Source: Paractinoplanes atraurantiacus
GTDB taxonomy: Bacteria; Actinomycetota; Actinomycetes; Mycobacteriales; Micromonosporaceae
Direction: 5' to 3'
Assembly (NCBI RefSeq): GCF_900215205.1
Contig: NZ_OBDY01000029.1
Location: 1-64,000, forward strand
Length of the DNA stretch: 64,000 nt
Below the pieces are notes generated by a model, which saw only the letters and a list, made by a program, of their open reading frames with translations, did not search any database and had not been told where the DNA came from. Made by a program: the position numbers and the translations under genes. This document shows positions 8,366-16,158 of the stretch, piece after piece (position 1 is the stretch's first letter; every line of letters begins with the position of its first letter).

Positions 8366-9106
8366 GCGGACGGCCTCCAGGCCGGCCGGATCGGCGCTCT
8401 TGTCGGTGACCAGGGTGATCGAGTCGTCGACCGGCCAGATCCGGGCCAGGCAGACCCTGCCCACCTTGGAGCCGTCGGCGACGACGATCACGCGGTCGGC
8501 CCGGCGGATCATGGCGGCGTCGGTGTTCGCCTCGATCTCGTCGTGTGTGGTGAGGCCGCCGCGGGCGCTGATGCCGTCGACACCCACGACGGCGATCTCG
8601 ATGTTGAGGCCCTGGAGCGCCTGGTCGGCGATCGGGCCGACCAGCTCGTACGACTGGGTCCGCGAGACGCCACCCGTCATGATCAGCTTGAGGCGGGGCC
8701 GCAGGGCCAGCTCGGCGGCGATGTTCACCGCGTTCGTGATCACCGTGAGGTCGACCCGCGAGGCGAGGATGCGGGCGAGCTGATAGGTGGTGGTGCCGCC
8801 GGTCAGCCCGAGGGTCAGCGGGCCGCCGGGAAGCATGCGGGAGGCCCTCTCCGCGATCACCCTCTTCTCGTCGCGCTGCTGTCCGGCCCGGTAGCGCACC
8901 GGCAACTCGTAGGCCACGTCCACGGCGACGGCGCCGCCGTGGGTGCGCGACAGCAGCCGCTGATCCTCGAGGGTCTGCAGGTCGCGGCGTATCGTGGCGG
9001 CGGAGACACCGAACTCGTGGGCGAGGTCGCCGGCGTCGACCGAGCCGATGGCGGCCAGGCGCTCCAGGATCGTCGTGACCCGATCGGCACGGCGTAGCGA
9101 AGACAA
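8333..9106 (-). CDS. DeoR-family sugar-phosphate-responsive repressor
   Basis: The 257-residue protein has the DeoR layout: an N-terminal helix-turn-helix (residues about 6-60; DRVTTILERLAAIGSVDAG, then VSAATIRRDLQTLE) and a C-terminal sugar-phosphate-isomerase-like sensor domain with LTGGTTTYQLA and VVGVDGISARGGLT. These repressors release DNA when they bind a phosphorylated sugar. The start is a TTG at 9106, supported by a GGAGG sequence 8 bases upstream (9115-9119 on the top strand). It is divergent from the GH4 glycosidase and heads the amino-sugar/tagatose locus, so it is the obvious local regulator. Candidate operators with CGTTT/AAACG cores lie at 9144-9160 and 10686-10728. Confidence 0.9.
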   Translation of the reverse strand: MSSLRRADRVTTILERLAAIGSVDAGDLAHEFGVSAATIRRDLQTLEDQRLLSRTHGGAVAVDVAYELPVRYRAGQQRDEKRVIAERASRMLPGGPLTLGLTGGTTTYQLARILASRVDLTVITNAVNIAAELALRPRLKLIMTGGVSRTQSYELVGPIADQALQGLNIEIAVVGVDGISARGGLTTHDEIEANTDAAMIRRADRVIVVADGSKVGRVCLARIWPVDDSITLVTDKSADPAGLEAVRRTGAQVIMAN

Positions 9107-9143
9107 GGGACGAACCTCCAGACTGAGCGAAACGCGCAGTCAA

Positions 9144-9160
9144 CTTAGTTCGTTTCTAAG
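9144..9160. promoter_or_regulatory. Candidate DeoR operator in the repressor-glycosidase gap
   Basis: CTTAG, seven bases (TTCGTTT), CTAAG form a perfect 5-bp dyad between the divergent repressor and GH4 genes. A nearby AGCGAAACG (9126-9134) repeats the AAACG/CGTTT core. The same core occurs in front of the SIS gene, which suggests shared control. Confidence 0.45.
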
Positions 9161-9212
9161 CGAATGGCCACCCTGCCTTGTGCGTCTGTGCGCGAAGGCC
9201 AACAATCCGCGC

Positions 9213-10505
9213 ATGACGGTGATTGCTTTTCTCGGGGCCGGCAGCGTGGTCTTCACCCGCGAGCTGCTGGCCGACATCCTCTCCTTCGACGAGCTGCGCG
9301 GGGTCACGCTGGCCCTGCACGACATCGACCCGGAACGCCTCGAGACCGCCTCGCTCATCGCGCGGCGCACCGCCGATCAGCTCGGCGCCCAGCCGGTGAT
9401 CACGGCGTCGCTCGACCGCCGGGAGGCCCTGCGCGACGCCGATTTCGTCATCAACGCCATTCAGGTCGGCATGTACGAGGCGACGGTCCGTGACTTCGAG
9501 ATCCCGGCGAAGTACGGCCTCAGGCAGACCATCGCCGACACGCTGGGCATCGGTGGCATCTTCCGCGCGCTGCGCACCTTCCCCGTGCTCGAGGCGATCG
9601 CGGCCGACATGCGCGAGCTGTGCCCGCGGGCGTGGCTGCTGAACTACACGAACCCGATGGCGATGAACGTGTCCTATCTGGCCGCGATCGCGCCCGACCT
9701 GAAGGTGGCCGGCCTGTGCCACTCGGTCTTCTGGACGGTCCACGACCTGGCCGAGCTGCTGGAGGTGCCACTCGACGAGATCGACTACACCGGCGCCGGG
9801 GTCAACCACCAGGCCTGGCTGCTGCGCTTCGAGCATCGGGGCGAGTCGCTCTATCCACGGCTGGACGCGCGGCTGGAACGGGACGCTTCGCTGCGCCGGC
9901 GTGTGCGAATGGACATGTACCGGCGGCTCGGCTACTTCCCGACGGAGACGAGCGAGCATTCTTCCGAGTACGTCCCCTGGTACCTCCACCACGACGACGA
10001 GATCACCCGCCTGCGCGTCCCGGTCGGCGACTACCTGCGGATCAGCGCGGACAACGTGGCGGAGTATCACCGCACGCGCGACGACCTGCGGGCCGGCAAG
10101 CCGCTCGACCTGACCCGCGAGGCCACCGAATACGCGCCGCAGGTCATCCACAGCATCGTCACCGGCGAGCGCCGCCGCATCCACGCCAACGTCGCCAACC
10201 GCGGCCTGATCAGCAATCTGCCCGAGGGTTACGCGGTCGAGGTGCCCTGCGTGGTGGACCGTCTCGGCGTGCGTCCCGAGCGGGTGGGCGCCCTGCCGCC
10301 GCAGTGCGCGGCGCTCAACCGCGCCTTCGTCAGCGTCGGCGAGCTGACCGTTCGCGCGATGCTCGACGGCGATCCGCGCATGGTGCGCCAGGCCGCGATG
10401 CTCGACCCGAACACGGCCGCCACCCTCACCGTCGACCAGATCTGGTCCCTCTGCGACGAGCTGACCGCAGCCCACGGCGCCCTGATCCCCGCACCATTGC
10501 GCTGA
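9213..10505 (+). CDS. Glycoside hydrolase family 4 (MelA/alpha-galactosidase-like)
   Basis: The 430-residue enzyme belongs to GH4, which cleaves alpha- or beta-glycosides by an NAD- and Mn-dependent redox mechanism in the cytoplasm. The NAD-binding N-terminus reads FLGAGSVVFTRELLADI. The metal-site cysteine is in GLCHSV near residue 169 and the metal-site histidine in GVNHQAW near 199. TLGIGGIFRALRT and NYTNPMAM are further family motifs. GLCHS favours the MelA/alpha-galactosidase branch over 6-phospho-glucosidases, which fits a galactose or N-acetylgalactosamine substrate given the tagatose-type genes downstream. ATG 9213 gives the family N-terminus; no strong ribosome site is seen. Confidence 0.9.
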   Translation: MTVIAFLGAGSVVFTRELLADILSFDELRGVTLALHDIDPERLETASLIARRTADQLGAQPVITASLDRREALRDADFVINAIQVGMYEATVRDFEIPAKYGLRQTIADTLGIGGIFRALRTFPVLEAIAADMRELCPRAWLLNYTNPMAMNVSYLAAIAPDLKVAGLCHSVFWTVHDLAELLEVPLDEIDYTGAGVNHQAWLLRFEHRGESLYPRLDARLERDASLRRRVRMDMYRRLGYFPTETSEHSSEYVPWYLHHDDEITRLRVPVGDYLRISADNVAEYHRTRDDLRAGKPLDLTREATEYAPQVIHSIVTGERRRIHANVANRGLISNLPEGYAVEVPCVVDRLGVRPERVGALPPQCAALNRAFVSVGELTVRAMLDGDPRMVRQAAMLDPNTAATLTVDQIWSLCDELTAAHGALIPAPLR

Positions 10506-10560
10506 CCCGGGCATCGCACCGCCTCCTGAGCCGCGCCCACCGTCCGCCCTCCGCCCTCAC

Positions 10561-10666
10561 CCTTCGCCCCTCGCCCTTCGCCCTTCGCCCTTCGCCCTTC
10601 GCCCTTCGCCCTTCGCCCTTCGCCCTTCGCCCTTCGCCCTTCGCCCTTCGCCCTTCGCCCTTCGCC
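10561..10666. repeat. 9-bp tandem array, about 12 copies
   Basis: About twelve near-perfect copies of CGCCCTTCG fill most of the gap between the GH4 and SIS genes. It is read as Ala-Lys-Gly-Glu-Gly-Arg repeats on the bottom strand but no gene is credible there. It ends only 20 bp before the SIS regulatory region. Confidence 0.95.
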
Positions 10667-10685
10667 GAAACGCTCATCATGCAAT

Positions 10686-10733
10686 GCTCGTTTGGTGCGC
10701 GCATCTTGTTAAACGAACGTAAACGAGCATAAT
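10686..10733 (+). promoter_or_regulatory. Promoter and operator of the SIS-ABC operon
   Basis: GCTCGTTT (10686-10693) and AAACGAGC (10721-10728) are perfect inverted repeats, and AAACGAACGT/AAACGAGCAT form a 10-bp direct repeat at 10711-10730. A possible promoter overlaps them: TTGTTA (10706-10711), 16 bases, CATAAT (10728-10733). Transcription would then begin next to the ATG at 10742, giving a leaderless or nearly leaderless message. The overlap fits repression by the DeoR protein. Confidence 0.5.
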
Positions 10734-10741
10734 CAGCGAGC

Positions 10742-11611
10742 ATGAATGACACGTCCGCCGAGATCTCCAGCCAGCCGGTGGTGTGGGAGAAAGCCGCTTC
10801 ACTGGACGGGCACGAGCTCGCCGCACCGGGCGAGCGCATGCTCATCCTCGGCTGCGGCACCTCCTGGTTCGTCGCACAGAGCATCGCCGAGCTGCGCGAG
10901 AGCGCCGGACTCGGCGAGACCGACGCCGTCTGCGCCTCCGAATACGTTCCTCGCCGCCACTACGACCGCGTGGTGGCGGTGACCCGCTCGGGCACGTCGA
11001 CCGAAGTGCTCGAAGCGCTCGGGAACGTACCCGCCGGCACGCGCCGGGTCGCGGTCACCGCGGTCCGGGGCGAGCCGGTCGACGACCTGACCGACGCCCA
11101 GCTGCTGCTCGATTTCGCCGACGAGCGCAGTGTCGTGCAGACCCGGTTCCCGACCAGTGTGCTCGCGCTCGCGCGCAGTGCGTACGGCATGGATCTGGAA
11201 CCGGTCGTCACCGACGGCCGTGACGCCCTGGCCGCCGCCCTGCCCGCCGACCCGGCCGCGATCGATCACCTGGTCTTCCTCGGCACCGGGTGGACGGTCG
11301 GAATCGCTCACGAAGCCGCATTGAAAGTGCGCGAGGCCGCCCAGGCGTACTCGGAGTCCTATCCGGCCCGGGACTTCCGGCACGGACCGGTCGCCGTGGC
11401 CGGGCCGCGCAGCCTCGTCTGGTCGTTCGGCGACGTGCCGGCCGAGCTCGACGATGTCGCCCGTGCCGCGGGCGCCACCGCGTATCGCGACCAACGTGAC
11501 CCGCTTGCCCAGCTGGTCCTCGCCCAGCGTTTCGCCCTCGCCCTGGCCGCCCACCGCGGCCTCGACCCTGACGCTCCTCGACTGCTCACTCGTTCCGTCG
11601 TGCTCACATGA
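10742..11611 (+). CDS. SIS-domain sugar-phosphate isomerase/deaminase (AgaS-like)
   Basis: The 289-residue protein consists of two SIS domains (about 30-160 and 180-285) and resembles the isomerase half of GlmS and AgaS, the galactosamine-6-phosphate deaminase/isomerase. The sugar-phosphate loops are visible as GCGTSWFVAQ, TRSGTSTEVLEAL and GTGWTVGIAHEAALKVRE, and SESYPARDFRHGP matches the C-terminal active-site region of the GlmS class. It lacks a glutaminase domain, so it does not make glucosamine phosphate from glutamine. Neighbouring tagatose-type kinase and aldolase genes favour conversion of galactosamine-6-phosphate to tagatose-6-phosphate. ATG 10742 follows the promoter described above closely. 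The substrate remains an inference. Confidence 0.8.
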   Translation: MNDTSAEISSQPVVWEKAASLDGHELAAPGERMLILGCGTSWFVAQSIAELRESAGLGETDAVCASEYVPRRHYDRVVAVTRSGTSTEVLEALGNVPAGTRRVAVTAVRGEPVDDLTDAQLLLDFADERSVVQTRFPTSVLALARSAYGMDLEPVVTDGRDALAAALPADPAAIDHLVFLGTGWTVGIAHEAALKVREAAQAYSESYPARDFRHGPVAVAGPRSLVWSFGDVPAELDDVARAAGATAYRDQRDPLAQLVLAQRFALALAAHRGLDPDAPRLLTRSVVLT

Positions 11612-11630
11612 CCACGGAGGTGCCCCCGAG

Positions 11631-12932
11631 ATGCGAACCCCCCGACTGCTCGCCGGCGGTGTGACGACCGCTTTGCTTCTTTCCGCCTGCATGGGCGGCA
11701 CCCAGGACAACGGAAAGGACGCCGCCGCGGGTTATGACCCGCAGGCGACGGTCGAACTGACCTGGTGGACCGGTCAGACCGAGGACGCGGAAAAGGTCGC
11801 CGAATCGCTCGCGGCCGAGTACCACAAACTGCACCCGAACGTCACGATAAAGACCTCGCCGGGCGCGCCGACGACCGACGATCTGCTCACGAAACTGTCC
11901 GCCGGTTTCACCGGCGGCAGCTACCCCGACATCTCCTACGCGTACGGGAACTGGGCCGGCGACCTCGGCGCGAGCGGCAAGACACAGGACCTCACCTCGT
12001 ACGTGGCCGACCCGTCCTTCAAATGGGAGGAGATGCCGGCCGCCGCCCGCACCGTGGCCACCGCCGACGGCAAAGTCATCGGCGTTCCGGCGCTCGTCGA
12101 CAATTTGGCGCTGCTCTACAACAAGGCCATCTTCGACAAGGCCGGCGTCGCCTATCCCACCGACGACTGGACGTGGGACGACTTCCGCGCGGCGGCGGCG
12201 AAGCTGACCGATCCGGCGACGAACACTTACGGCACCGCGTATTCGGTGTCGGGCAGCGAGGACACGACCTGGCATCTGTGGCCGCTGCTGTGGCAGAACG
12301 GCGGCCAGATCCTCGACGGGACCAAGCCCGCGTTCAATTCCGACGCCGGGGTGAAGGCGCTCGACACGCTGCGCGCGATGGCGGTCGACGACAAGTCGAT
12401 GTATCTCGATCAGACCGACGAGAAGTACCACCCTCTTTTCAACAGCGGGCGCATCGGCATGATCATTTCCGGGCCGTGGGCCCTTCTGGAGATCAAAGAG
12501 GCGAAGCTTTCGTGCGGCGTAGCGAATATGCCCGGTGTGAACGGCGACCACCAGACCGTCTCCGGGCCCGACCTGTGGGTGCTTTTCAACCACGACGACG
12601 TCAACCGGGCCGGCGCCTCGCGCGATTTCATCAAATGGCTGACCAGCGCCGAGATCGACGCCAAATGGAACCTTGCGGTCGGCAACCTGCCCCTACGTAC
12701 CTCGGAGAAGGACTCGCCCGAATTCGCGGCGTACGTGAAGGAGTACCCGGGCGGCCAGAAGTTCTTCGACAATCTGGCGAACGCCAAGCAGGCGCGCCCG
12801 ACCGTGCCCGGCTACGAGGTGCTGTCGCGCAACGTCGGTGACGCGATCGCCTCGGTGCTGCAGGGCAAGTCGTCGGCCAAGGATGCTCTGGACGCCGCCG
12901 CCAAGAAGTCCGCCGACGCCGTGGAGAACTGA
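11631..12932 (+). CDS. ABC sugar transporter, substrate-binding lipoprotein
   Basis: The 433-residue lipoprotein binds a sugar or oligosaccharide outside the membrane and delivers it to the two permeases that follow. The signal peptide ends in the lipobox LLLSAC with cysteine 20. The mature part is a family 1 extracellular solute-binding protein: VELTWWTGQTEDAEK, LLTKLSAGFTGGSYPDI, ALLYNKAIFDKAG and GRIGMIISGPWALLEI are typical segments. A GGAGG at 11616-11620 lies 10 bases before the ATG. It is 19 bp behind the SIS gene and its stop overlaps the next start by one base. No ATP-binding subunit is encoded here, so the importer probably uses a shared MsiK-type ATPase encoded elsewhere, as is usual in actinobacteria. 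Confidence 0.9.
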   Translation: MRTPRLLAGGVTTALLLSACMGGTQDNGKDAAAGYDPQATVELTWWTGQTEDAEKVAESLAAEYHKLHPNVTIKTSPGAPTTDDLLTKLSAGFTGGSYPDISYAYGNWAGDLGASGKTQDLTSYVADPSFKWEEMPAAARTVATADGKVIGVPALVDNLALLYNKAIFDKAGVAYPTDDWTWDDFRAAAAKLTDPATNTYGTAYSVSGSEDTTWHLWPLLWQNGGQILDGTKPAFNSDAGVKALDTLRAMAVDDKSMYLDQTDEKYHPLFNSGRIGMIISGPWALLEIKEAKLSCGVANMPGVNGDHQTVSGPDLWVLFNHDDVNRAGASRDFIKWLTSAEIDAKWNLAVGNLPLRTSEKDSPEFAAYVKEYPGGQKFFDNLANAKQARPTVPGYEVLSRNVGDAIASVLQGKSSAKDALDAAAKKSADAVEN

Positions 12933-13861
12933 TGGCGGTCACCTTTGCGGCCTCCTCGCGCGCGTTCGCCCAGCCGGCGCGCCGCCGCCGTTCCGCGCGG
13001 CGCAATCTGACCGGATGGGCTTTTGCCGGGCCGGCGACCGCGCTCGTGGCCGGCCTCTCCCTCTTCCCGGCGGTGTGGGCGTTCTTCATCTCCCGCGCCA
13101 AATGGAACGGCATCGCCCCGGCCACCCAGGTCGGCTGGGCAAACTATCAGAGACTGGCCACAGATCCGGACATGCTCGCGGCGGCCCGGCACACGCTGCT
13201 GCTCACGGCGCTTTTCGTGCCGGCCTCGATTTTCCTCGGCATTCTCCTGGCGGTCGCGCTCAACCAGAAGATCCGGCTGATCGGCTTCTACCGGACGTGC
13301 ATCTTCGTCCCGTACGTGGCGTCGGCCGCCGCCACCGGAATCCTGGCCGGATTCGTCTTCAACCCGCAGTTCGGCGCGGCCAACGACGTCCTGCGCCACC
13401 TGGGAATCCCGGCCCAGCAGTTCCTGGAGAGCCCGTCGCAGGCCCTCTACGTCATCTGCCTGATCGCGCTCTGGGGCGAGGTCGGATTCACCACGGTCAT
13501 CTATCTGGCGGCGCTGCAGGACATTCCCCGCGACCTCGTCGAGGCGGCCCGGATGGACGGCGCCGGCAAATGGCGGGTGTTCCGCCACATCACGCTGCCG
13601 GAACTGCGGCCGGTCACCGTCTTCACGGCGGTCTGGCAGACCATCACCGCGATGCAACTGTTCGACCTCATCTACACGACAACGCGCGGCGGCCCGCTCA
13701 ACAGCACCCAGACGGTCGTCTATTACATCTACGAACTGGCCTTTCAAACCCAAAGACTGGGGTACGGGGCAGCCGCCGCATACCTGCTTTTCGCGGTGAC
13801 GTTCCTGCTCACCCTGCTCGTCATCTGGTACGGCCGCCGGCGCGGGTCGGAGGTCTTCTGA
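12932..13861 (+). CDS. ABC sugar transporter permease 1 (MalF-like)
   Basis: The 309-residue inner-membrane protein has about six transmembrane helices (first at about 28-50, FAGPATALVAGLSLFPAVWA). The cytoplasmic EAA loop, which contacts the ATPase, is EAARMDGAGKWRVFRHITLP. This is the MalF/UgpA-type partner of the carbohydrate uptake class 1 transporters. Its ATG overlaps the stop of the binding-protein gene (TGATG), and its own stop overlaps the next permease start in the same way, so all three are translated as a unit. The basic N-terminus (RRRRSARRN) should stay in the cytoplasm. Confidence 0.92.
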   Translation: MAVTFAASSRAFAQPARRRRSARRNLTGWAFAGPATALVAGLSLFPAVWAFFISRAKWNGIAPATQVGWANYQRLATDPDMLAAARHTLLLTALFVPASIFLGILLAVALNQKIRLIGFYRTCIFVPYVASAAATGILAGFVFNPQFGAANDVLRHLGIPAQQFLESPSQALYVICLIALWGEVGFTTVIYLAALQDIPRDLVEAARMDGAGKWRVFRHITLPELRPVTVFTAVWQTITAMQLFDLIYTTTRGGPLNSTQTVVYYIYELAFQTQRLGYGAAAAYLLFAVTFLLTLLVIWYGRRRGSEVF

Positions 13862-14682
13862 TGCGGTGGCGTCTTCCGTTCAGCCCGTGGCACCTGCTGC
13901 TCATGCCGCTCGCACTGCTTTTCGTCCTGCCGCTCGTGCAGATGGTGCTCACGTCGTTCATGTCCTCGGCGGAAATCAACCAGTTCCCGCCTCAGCTGCT
14001 GCCGACCAGCCTGCACCTGTCGGGCTATCGCGCCCTGCTCACCGAGACGCCGGCCCTGCGCTGGCTGTTCAACAGCGTGCTCGTTTCTGTCGTTTCCGTC
14101 ATCGGGCACCTGATCCTCTGCTCGACAGCGGGCTACGGCTTCGCCCGCCTGAAGTTCGCCGGCCGAGGCGTGGCGTTCCTGGTCATCGTGGCCACGGTGA
14201 TGATCCCGATCCAACTCCTGATGATCCCGACGTACCTGATGTTCGCCCGGATCGGCATCGTCGACACCTTGGCCGCGGCCTTCGTGCCGTGGCTGGCGTC
14301 GGCGTTCGGCATCTTCCTGATGCGCCAGTTCTTCCTGGCCCTGCCTGTAGAACTGGAAGAGGCCGCCCTGATCGACGGCTGCGGCACGTGGCGCACGTTC
14401 TGGAGCATCGTGCTGCCTTTGGCCCGCCCCGCCTTGGCCACGCTGGCCATCTTCACGCTGCTGTCGAGTTGGAACGACCTGCTGTGGCCGCTGGTGGCCA
14501 TCTCCGACGACAACCGTTTCACCCTGCAGGTCGGCCTGGCCAACTTCCAGGGCATGCGCCGCACCGAGTGGTCCCAGCTGATGGCCGGCAACGTCCTGGC
14601 CACGGCCCCGCTGATCGTCGCTTTCCTGATAGCCCAGCGCAAATTCATAGCCACCATGACCTTCTCAGGCCTGAAGGGCTGA
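13861..14682 (+). CDS. ABC sugar transporter permease 2 (MalG-like)
   Basis: The 273-residue membrane protein is the MalG/UgpE-type permease. Its EAA loop reads EEAALIDGCGTWRTFWSIVLP, and the conserved C-terminal TMTFSGLKG is typical of this class. About six membrane helices are visible, starting with LLMPLALLFVLPLVQMVLT. It starts at the ATG within TGATG at the end of permease 1 and is the last gene of the SIS-binding protein-permease operon: a strong hairpin terminator lies 9 bp after its stop. Confidence 0.92.
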   Translation: MRWRLPFSPWHLLLMPLALLFVLPLVQMVLTSFMSSAEINQFPPQLLPTSLHLSGYRALLTETPALRWLFNSVLVSVVSVIGHLILCSTAGYGFARLKFAGRGVAFLVIVATVMIPIQLLMIPTYLMFARIGIVDTLAAAFVPWLASAFGIFLMRQFFLALPVELEEAALIDGCGTWRTFWSIVLPLARPALATLAIFTLLSSWNDLLWPLVAISDDNRFTLQVGLANFQGMRRTEWSQLMAGNVLATAPLIVAFLIAQRKFIATMTFSGLKG

Positions 14683-14690
14683 CTCCCCAA

Positions 14691-14718
14691 CGGCCCTGGC
14701 CCTCCCCGGCCAGGGCCG
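14691..14718 (+). terminator. Hairpin terminator of the ABC operon
   Basis: A perfect 11-bp stem (CGGCCCTGGCC paired with GGCCAGGGCCG) with a six-base CTCCCC loop starts 9 bp after the permease 2 stop. There is no T-tract, which is common for high-GC actinobacterial terminators. Confidence 0.75.
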
Positions 14719-14741
14719 ATCACCCGCGCCCAGCCGCCCGC

Positions 14742-14817
14742 CTTCGTGGCCGCCGAACACCAGGTTGCCTTGAGTCCGCCTTTGTGGCCGCCGAACACCC
14801 GGTTGCCTTGAGTCCGC
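14742..14817. repeat. 38-bp tandem duplication
   Basis: Copies at 14742-14779 and 14780-14817 differ at two positions (C/T in the fourth base and A/C in the middle). The duplication sits between the operon terminator and the 3' end of the convergent PfkB kinase gene and encodes nothing recognisable. Confidence 0.95.
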
Positions 14818-14848
14818 GGGACAGCCGGCCGGCCTTTACGGCTGACAG

Positions 14849-15973
14849 TCAGACCAGGTCCTGGCGCGTCGCCTGGGCCGCGGTGCCGCCGGCGGCGCGC
14901 GTGCTCAGCGAGCCCGCCACGGCCGCCCAGCGCACAGCCTCGGCCATGACGCGCCCCTCGAGCCGCGCCGCGAGGAAGCCCGCGTTGAAGCTGTCCCCCG
15001 CCCCCGTCGCGTCGACCACCTCGACAGCCTTGCCCGGCACCGCACATTCCCCACCCGGCCACCAGGCCCGGGCACCCCGCGCCCCATCCTTCATCACGAC
15101 GGTCGTCCCGCGCGCGACAAGCTCAGCCGCCGCCTCCCCCGCGTCAGCCGCAGCTTCGACCCCCGCCGATGTCGCGGCCCTCGCCAACGTCGCGGCCTCC
15201 ACCGACGTCGCAGCTCCCGCCGATGCTGTGGCTCCCGCCGATGTCGCGGCCTCCACCGACGTCTCGGCCCCCGCCGATGCCGTGACTCCTCCCGATGCTG
15301 TGGCTCCCGCCGACGTCGTGGCTCCCGCCGACGTCGTGGCTCCCGCCGATGGTGCGGCTTTTCGCTGCCTTGCGGCGGTGGTCACGGCCAGCAGTTCGGC
15401 GGCGTTCGGCAGGAAGTAGTCGGTGTGTTCGAGGATGTCCTCGATCGACGCCCACTCGCCCGCCGGATCCCAGTTGGTGTCGAGTGATGTCGTTCGGCCG
15501 AGCGTTCGTGCACGTTCGAACACCCCCGCGAGTCCCTTCGCCAGCGCCGGCTGCAAATACAGCGACGCCACGTGCACGTGTCGGGCACAAGCGAGCAGTT
15601 CGCCGGTCACGTCCTCGGGCCGCAGCGCCGAGATCGTGCCGGGCAGCGTCAGCATCGCGCGATCGTCCGGCTCGGACAGGATGACGGTCAATCCGGTCGG
15701 CCTGCCGCCGGCTTCGGGCGACACCAGATGTACGCCGGCGAGCTGCTCACGCACCAGCGCACCGAACATGTCGTCGCCCACCGCCGCCAGCAGCGCCGTC
15801 CGCAGGCCGAGCTTGGCGCACCCCACCGCCGTGATCGCCGCCGACCCGCCCAGCACCAGCTCGGCCGCCGTGAGCAGCTGCTCCTCCTGCCCGAACCGCG
15901 GCCGCACATCCCCGCGCAACAGCAGGTCCGGGTTGGCGTCCCCCACGACCAGCACGTCGAACTCGGTCAACAT
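14849..15973 (-). CDS. PfkB-family carbohydrate kinase with an in-frame repeat insertion
   Basis: The 374-residue enzyme is a ribokinase-like sugar kinase that uses ATP to phosphorylate a sugar or nucleoside. The N-terminus (VLVVGDANPDLLLRGDV), LGGSAAITAVGCAKLGL and the catalytic DATGAGDSFNAGF near residue 325 are all present, so it should be active. Residues 209-274 are eleven copies of a six-residue unit (SAGATT-like) encoded by an 18-bp array; normal family members have only a short loop here, between the LPNAAELLAV motif and the strand before VVMKDGARG. ATG 15973 is supported by GGAGCG just upstream. It faces the ABC operon and is divergent from the second sugar kinase, and probably acts in the same sugar pathway. 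Confidence 0.88.
   Translation of the reverse strand: MLTEFDVLVVGDANPDLLLRGDVRPRFGQEEQLLTAAELVLGGSAAITAVGCAKLGLRTALLAAVGDDMFGALVREQLAGVHLVSPEAGGRPTGLTVILSEPDDRAMLTLPGTISALRPEDVTGELLACARHVHVASLYLQPALAKGLAGVFERARTLGRTTSLDTNWDPAGEWASIEDILEHTDYFLPNAAELLAVTTAARQRKAAPSAGATTSAGATTSAGATASGGVTASAGAETSVEAATSAGATASAGAATSVEAATLARAATSAGVEAAADAGEAAAELVARGTTVVMKDGARGARAWWPGGECAVPGKAVEVVDATGAGDSFNAGFLAARLEGRVMAEAVRWAAVAGSLSTRAAGGTAAQATRQDLV
15152..15349. repeat. 18-bp tandem array inside the PfkB gene, eleven units
   Basis: Eleven diverged 18-bp units, for example GTGGCTCCCGCCGACGTC on the top strand, are in phase with the codons of the kinase. Units nearest 15349 are almost identical and those nearest 15152 are more diverged, which suggests growth from the 15349 side. 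Confidence 0.95.
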
Positions 15974-16015
15974 CCGCGCTCCATCTTGTCCATATGAACA
16001 TTTCAGAGCACCATA

Positions 16016-16060
16016 CGCGCACGAACGACTATTGACACGTGCGCGTTCGATCAGTTGAAT
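16016..16060 (+). promoter_or_regulatory. Divergent control region between the two sugar kinases
   Basis: CGCGCACG (16016-16023) and CGTGCGCG (16038-16045) form a perfect 8-bp inverted repeat with 14 bases between. Within it lies ACGAACGA, close to the AAACGAAC element before the SIS gene. A possible rightward promoter is TTGACA (16032-16037), 17 bases, TTGAAT (16055-16060). TGAACATTTCA at 15994-16004 is another small palindrome, on the PfkB side. Confidence 0.4.
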
Positions 16061-16158
16061 CGTCCTCAACGCCTAGCCGGTATCCAGCCCGGCAGTGAGT
16101 TCGCCAGGGCCCGCACGTCCTCTTCGCCCGAGGCGGGGCGCGTCTCGTGAGGGCGCCC

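Noticed and set aside
10500..10680. 9-bp array considered as a CRISPR array
   Set aside because: Units are directly adjacent with no unique spacers and no cas genes are present.
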